Shown piece after piece: positions 4,948-6,223 of a DNA stretch of 6,223 bases (position 1 is the stretch's first letter; each line of letters opens with the position of its first letter). Source of the stretch: Spirochaetota bacterium (GTDB lineage: Bacteria; Spirochaetota; JAGLSM01; JAKPMW01); NCBI GenBank assembly GCA_029548715.1, contig JAKPMW010000417.1, positions 1-6,223 on the forward strand. Direction: 5' to 3'. The notes under the pieces were generated by a model, which saw only the letters and a program-made list of their open reading frames with translations, was not told the DNA's origin and searched no databases. A program made the position numbers and the translations under genes.

Positions 4948-6223
4948 ATGATGCGTTCACTCTATGCAGGTGTCTCCGGTCTCAAAAACCATCAGGTTCG
5001 GATGGACGTTTTGGGAAACAATATTTCCAACGTCAATACGAACGGATTCAAAAAGGGACGGGTCACCTTTCAGGACATGCTTTCACAGACACTCTCGGGT
5101 GCAGCCAGACCTGGTGACGACAAGGGTGGTGTCAACCCGCAGCAGGTCGGACTGGGGATGACCATTGCCAGCATTGACACGATTCACACCAACGGGAGCG
5201 TCCAGGTCACGGGGAAAAACACCGACCTTGCCATTTTGGGCGAGGGCTTTTTCATCAACAAGAAGGGGAATGAGACCTTCTATACCCGCTCGGGAAACTT
5301 CAACATCGACCGTGACGGGATGCTTGTCAATCCTGCCAATGGCTACAAGGTCCAGGGATGGCAGGCCCAGCGCGGGGCGAGCGGGGAGTTTATGGTCAAT
5401 ACCTCGACCACCATCGGTGACCTGCGTATTCCGGTTGGCGAAAAGGATCCCGCCAAGGCCACGGGTATGGTTGATTTCAAGTGCAACCTCAACTCGCTGA
5501 CCCCGGTGGTTGCGCCCAACGCCGATCTCTCCCCTGACTTTGTCTTCAAGAACTCCCACAGTGCCGAGGCACTGGTCTATGACAGCTACGGCGAAGCCCA
5601 CAAGATGACGGTACGCTTTACCCGCCAGGGCGTCAATATCTGGCGGGCACAGTTTAGCGTCGCTGATGGAACAAATGTGGTCAGCGATGCCCCCGGTGGC
5701 CGGCAAAACGATACCAATATCCTGTACTTTTCGTTTAACCGCAACGGAACGATTGCCGCGGTGACCGATACCCAGCCTGATGCCGCTCCGGCCAACCTTG
5801 TCGAAGGCAACAAGCTCCAGGCCAATCTCTCCTTCAGGCTGCCGGACGGCTCTGACAATACGATCCAGCTGAATTTTGGAACGGCCGGCCTGGTGGACGG
5901 AGTGACCCAGTTTGACCAGAAATCGACCACCAAGTCGGTCTGGCAGGACGGGTATGCCATGGGCTATATGCAGGCTTTCAATATTGACGACTCGGGTGCC
6001 GTCACGGGGATATTCTCGAACGGGCAGAAACGGCTGCTGGGACAGGTTGCCCTGGCCACCTTTACCAACCCGGGCGGACTGGAAAAGGCTGGCTCAAACT
6101 ATTTTATGGCAAGCAATAACTCGGGAAATGCCCGTGTCTCGGCCGCCCTGACCGAGGACAAGGGAACGATCCGGGCCGGTGCCCTCGAAATGTCCAACGT
6201 CGATCTCTCCGAGGAGTTTACCG
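4948..6223 (+). CDS. flgE: Flagellar hook protein FlgE, 3' end missing
   Basis: The frame is open from ATG at 4948 to the window edge, giving 425 residues. The N-terminus is the conserved rod/hook motif (MMRSLYAGVSGLKNHQ, then LGNNISNVNTNGFKK), forming domain D0. The shared hook/rod core follows: LGEGFFIN (97-104), YTRSGNFNIDRDG (112-124) and GYKVQGW (132-138). Residues about 185-310 match the FlgE D2 region. The last visible stretch, LEMSNVDLSEEFT (413-425), opens the conserved C-terminal D0 helix, so only a few dozen residues are lost. FlgE polymerises into the hook, which in spirochaetes lies in the periplasm. Lys166 and Cys179, the only cysteine visible, are 13 residues apart and followed by Asn180. 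This matches the Lys165/Cys178 pair that forms lysinoalanine cross-links in Treponema denticola hooks, with numbering offset by one. The start has a ribosome binding site, AAGGAG at 4931-4936, 11 bases upstream, a rather long spacing. A second ATG follows immediately at 4951, so the exact first residue is uncertain by one. Confidence 0.95.
   Translation, partial: MMRSLYAGVSGLKNHQVRMDVLGNNISNVNTNGFKKGRVTFQDMLSQTLSGAARPGDDKGGVNPQQVGLGMTIASIDTIHTNGSVQVTGKNTDLAILGEGFFINKKGNETFYTRSGNFNIDRDGMLVNPANGYKVQGWQAQRGASGEFMVNTSTTIGDLRIPVGEKDPAKATGMVDFKCNLNSLTPVVAPNADLSPDFVFKNSHSAEALVYDSYGEAHKMTVRFTRQGVNIWRAQFSVADGTNVVSDAPGGRQNDTNILYFSFNRNGTIAAVTDTQPDAAPANLVEGNKLQANLSFRLPDGSDNTIQLNFGTAGLVDGVTQFDQKSTTKSVWQDGYAMGYMQAFNIDDSGAVTGIFSNGQKRLLGQVALATFTNPGGLEKAGSNYFMASNNSGNARVSAALTEDKGTIRAGALEMSNVDLSEEFT

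Noticed and set aside
4902..5117. A 71-codon + strand frame overlapping the start of flgE
   Set aside because: It overlaps the conserved FlgE N-terminus in another frame, has no ribosome binding site at its start and encodes no recognisable motif.
5083..5706. A 207-codon open frame on the - strand opposite flgE
   Set aside because: The + strand encodes unmistakable FlgE across the same bases, and the antisense translation has no family resemblance.

Overview
The window carries part of a spirochaete-type flagellar hook operon, preceded by the 3' end of an unrelated gene for a probably secreted nuclease. Everything that looks like a gene is on the + strand. Three things point to the phylum Spirochaetota: an FlbB-like collar protein (membrane anchor, coiled coil, MgtE_N-like tail), the order flbB-fliK-flgD-(TIGR02530-type gene)-flgE, and a hook protein with the Lys and Cys pair that spirochaetes use for lysinoalanine cross-linking. 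The DNA is visibly G+C-rich, which fits a free-living or gut-associated spirochaete better than Borrelia. I cannot name the genus from this sequence.

Layout. Positions 2-1213 hold the C-terminal 403 residues of a multidomain protein: a beta-rich adhesion or carbohydrate-binding-like domain, a poly-serine linker, and an endonuclease/exonuclease/phosphatase (EEP, DNase I-like) domain with its full catalytic set. A strong hairpin just after its stop (1237-1275) probably ends that transcript. A non-coding stretch up to 1535 then has several small inverted repeats and one weak sigma70-like promoter candidate. The flagellar genes follow: flbB (1536-2150), fliK (2331-3890), flgD (3961-4425), a conserved flagellar-operon gene of unknown function (4441-4854), and flgE (4948 to the window edge, missing only its extreme C-terminus). 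Gaps between them are 180, 70, 15 and 93 bases. No terminator is evident between them, so they are probably co-transcribed.

How the genes work together. FlgD is the scaffold on which FlgE subunits polymerise to form the hook. FliK measures hook length and switches export specificity when the hook is complete. FlbB belongs to the spirochaete-specific collar around the periplasmic motor, which recruits stators. The small TIGR02530-type protein is a constant neighbour of flgD and flgE whose role is not established. The upstream EEP protein is probably unrelated and separately transcribed.

I see no RNA genes, CRISPR array, insertion sequence, attachment site or phage genes, and no convincing new biological system. 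The points most worth a second look are the predicted hook cross-link residues, an 8-G tract inside fliK, the TIGR02530-type gene, and the start of the operon at flbB instead of at the usual upstream fli genes.
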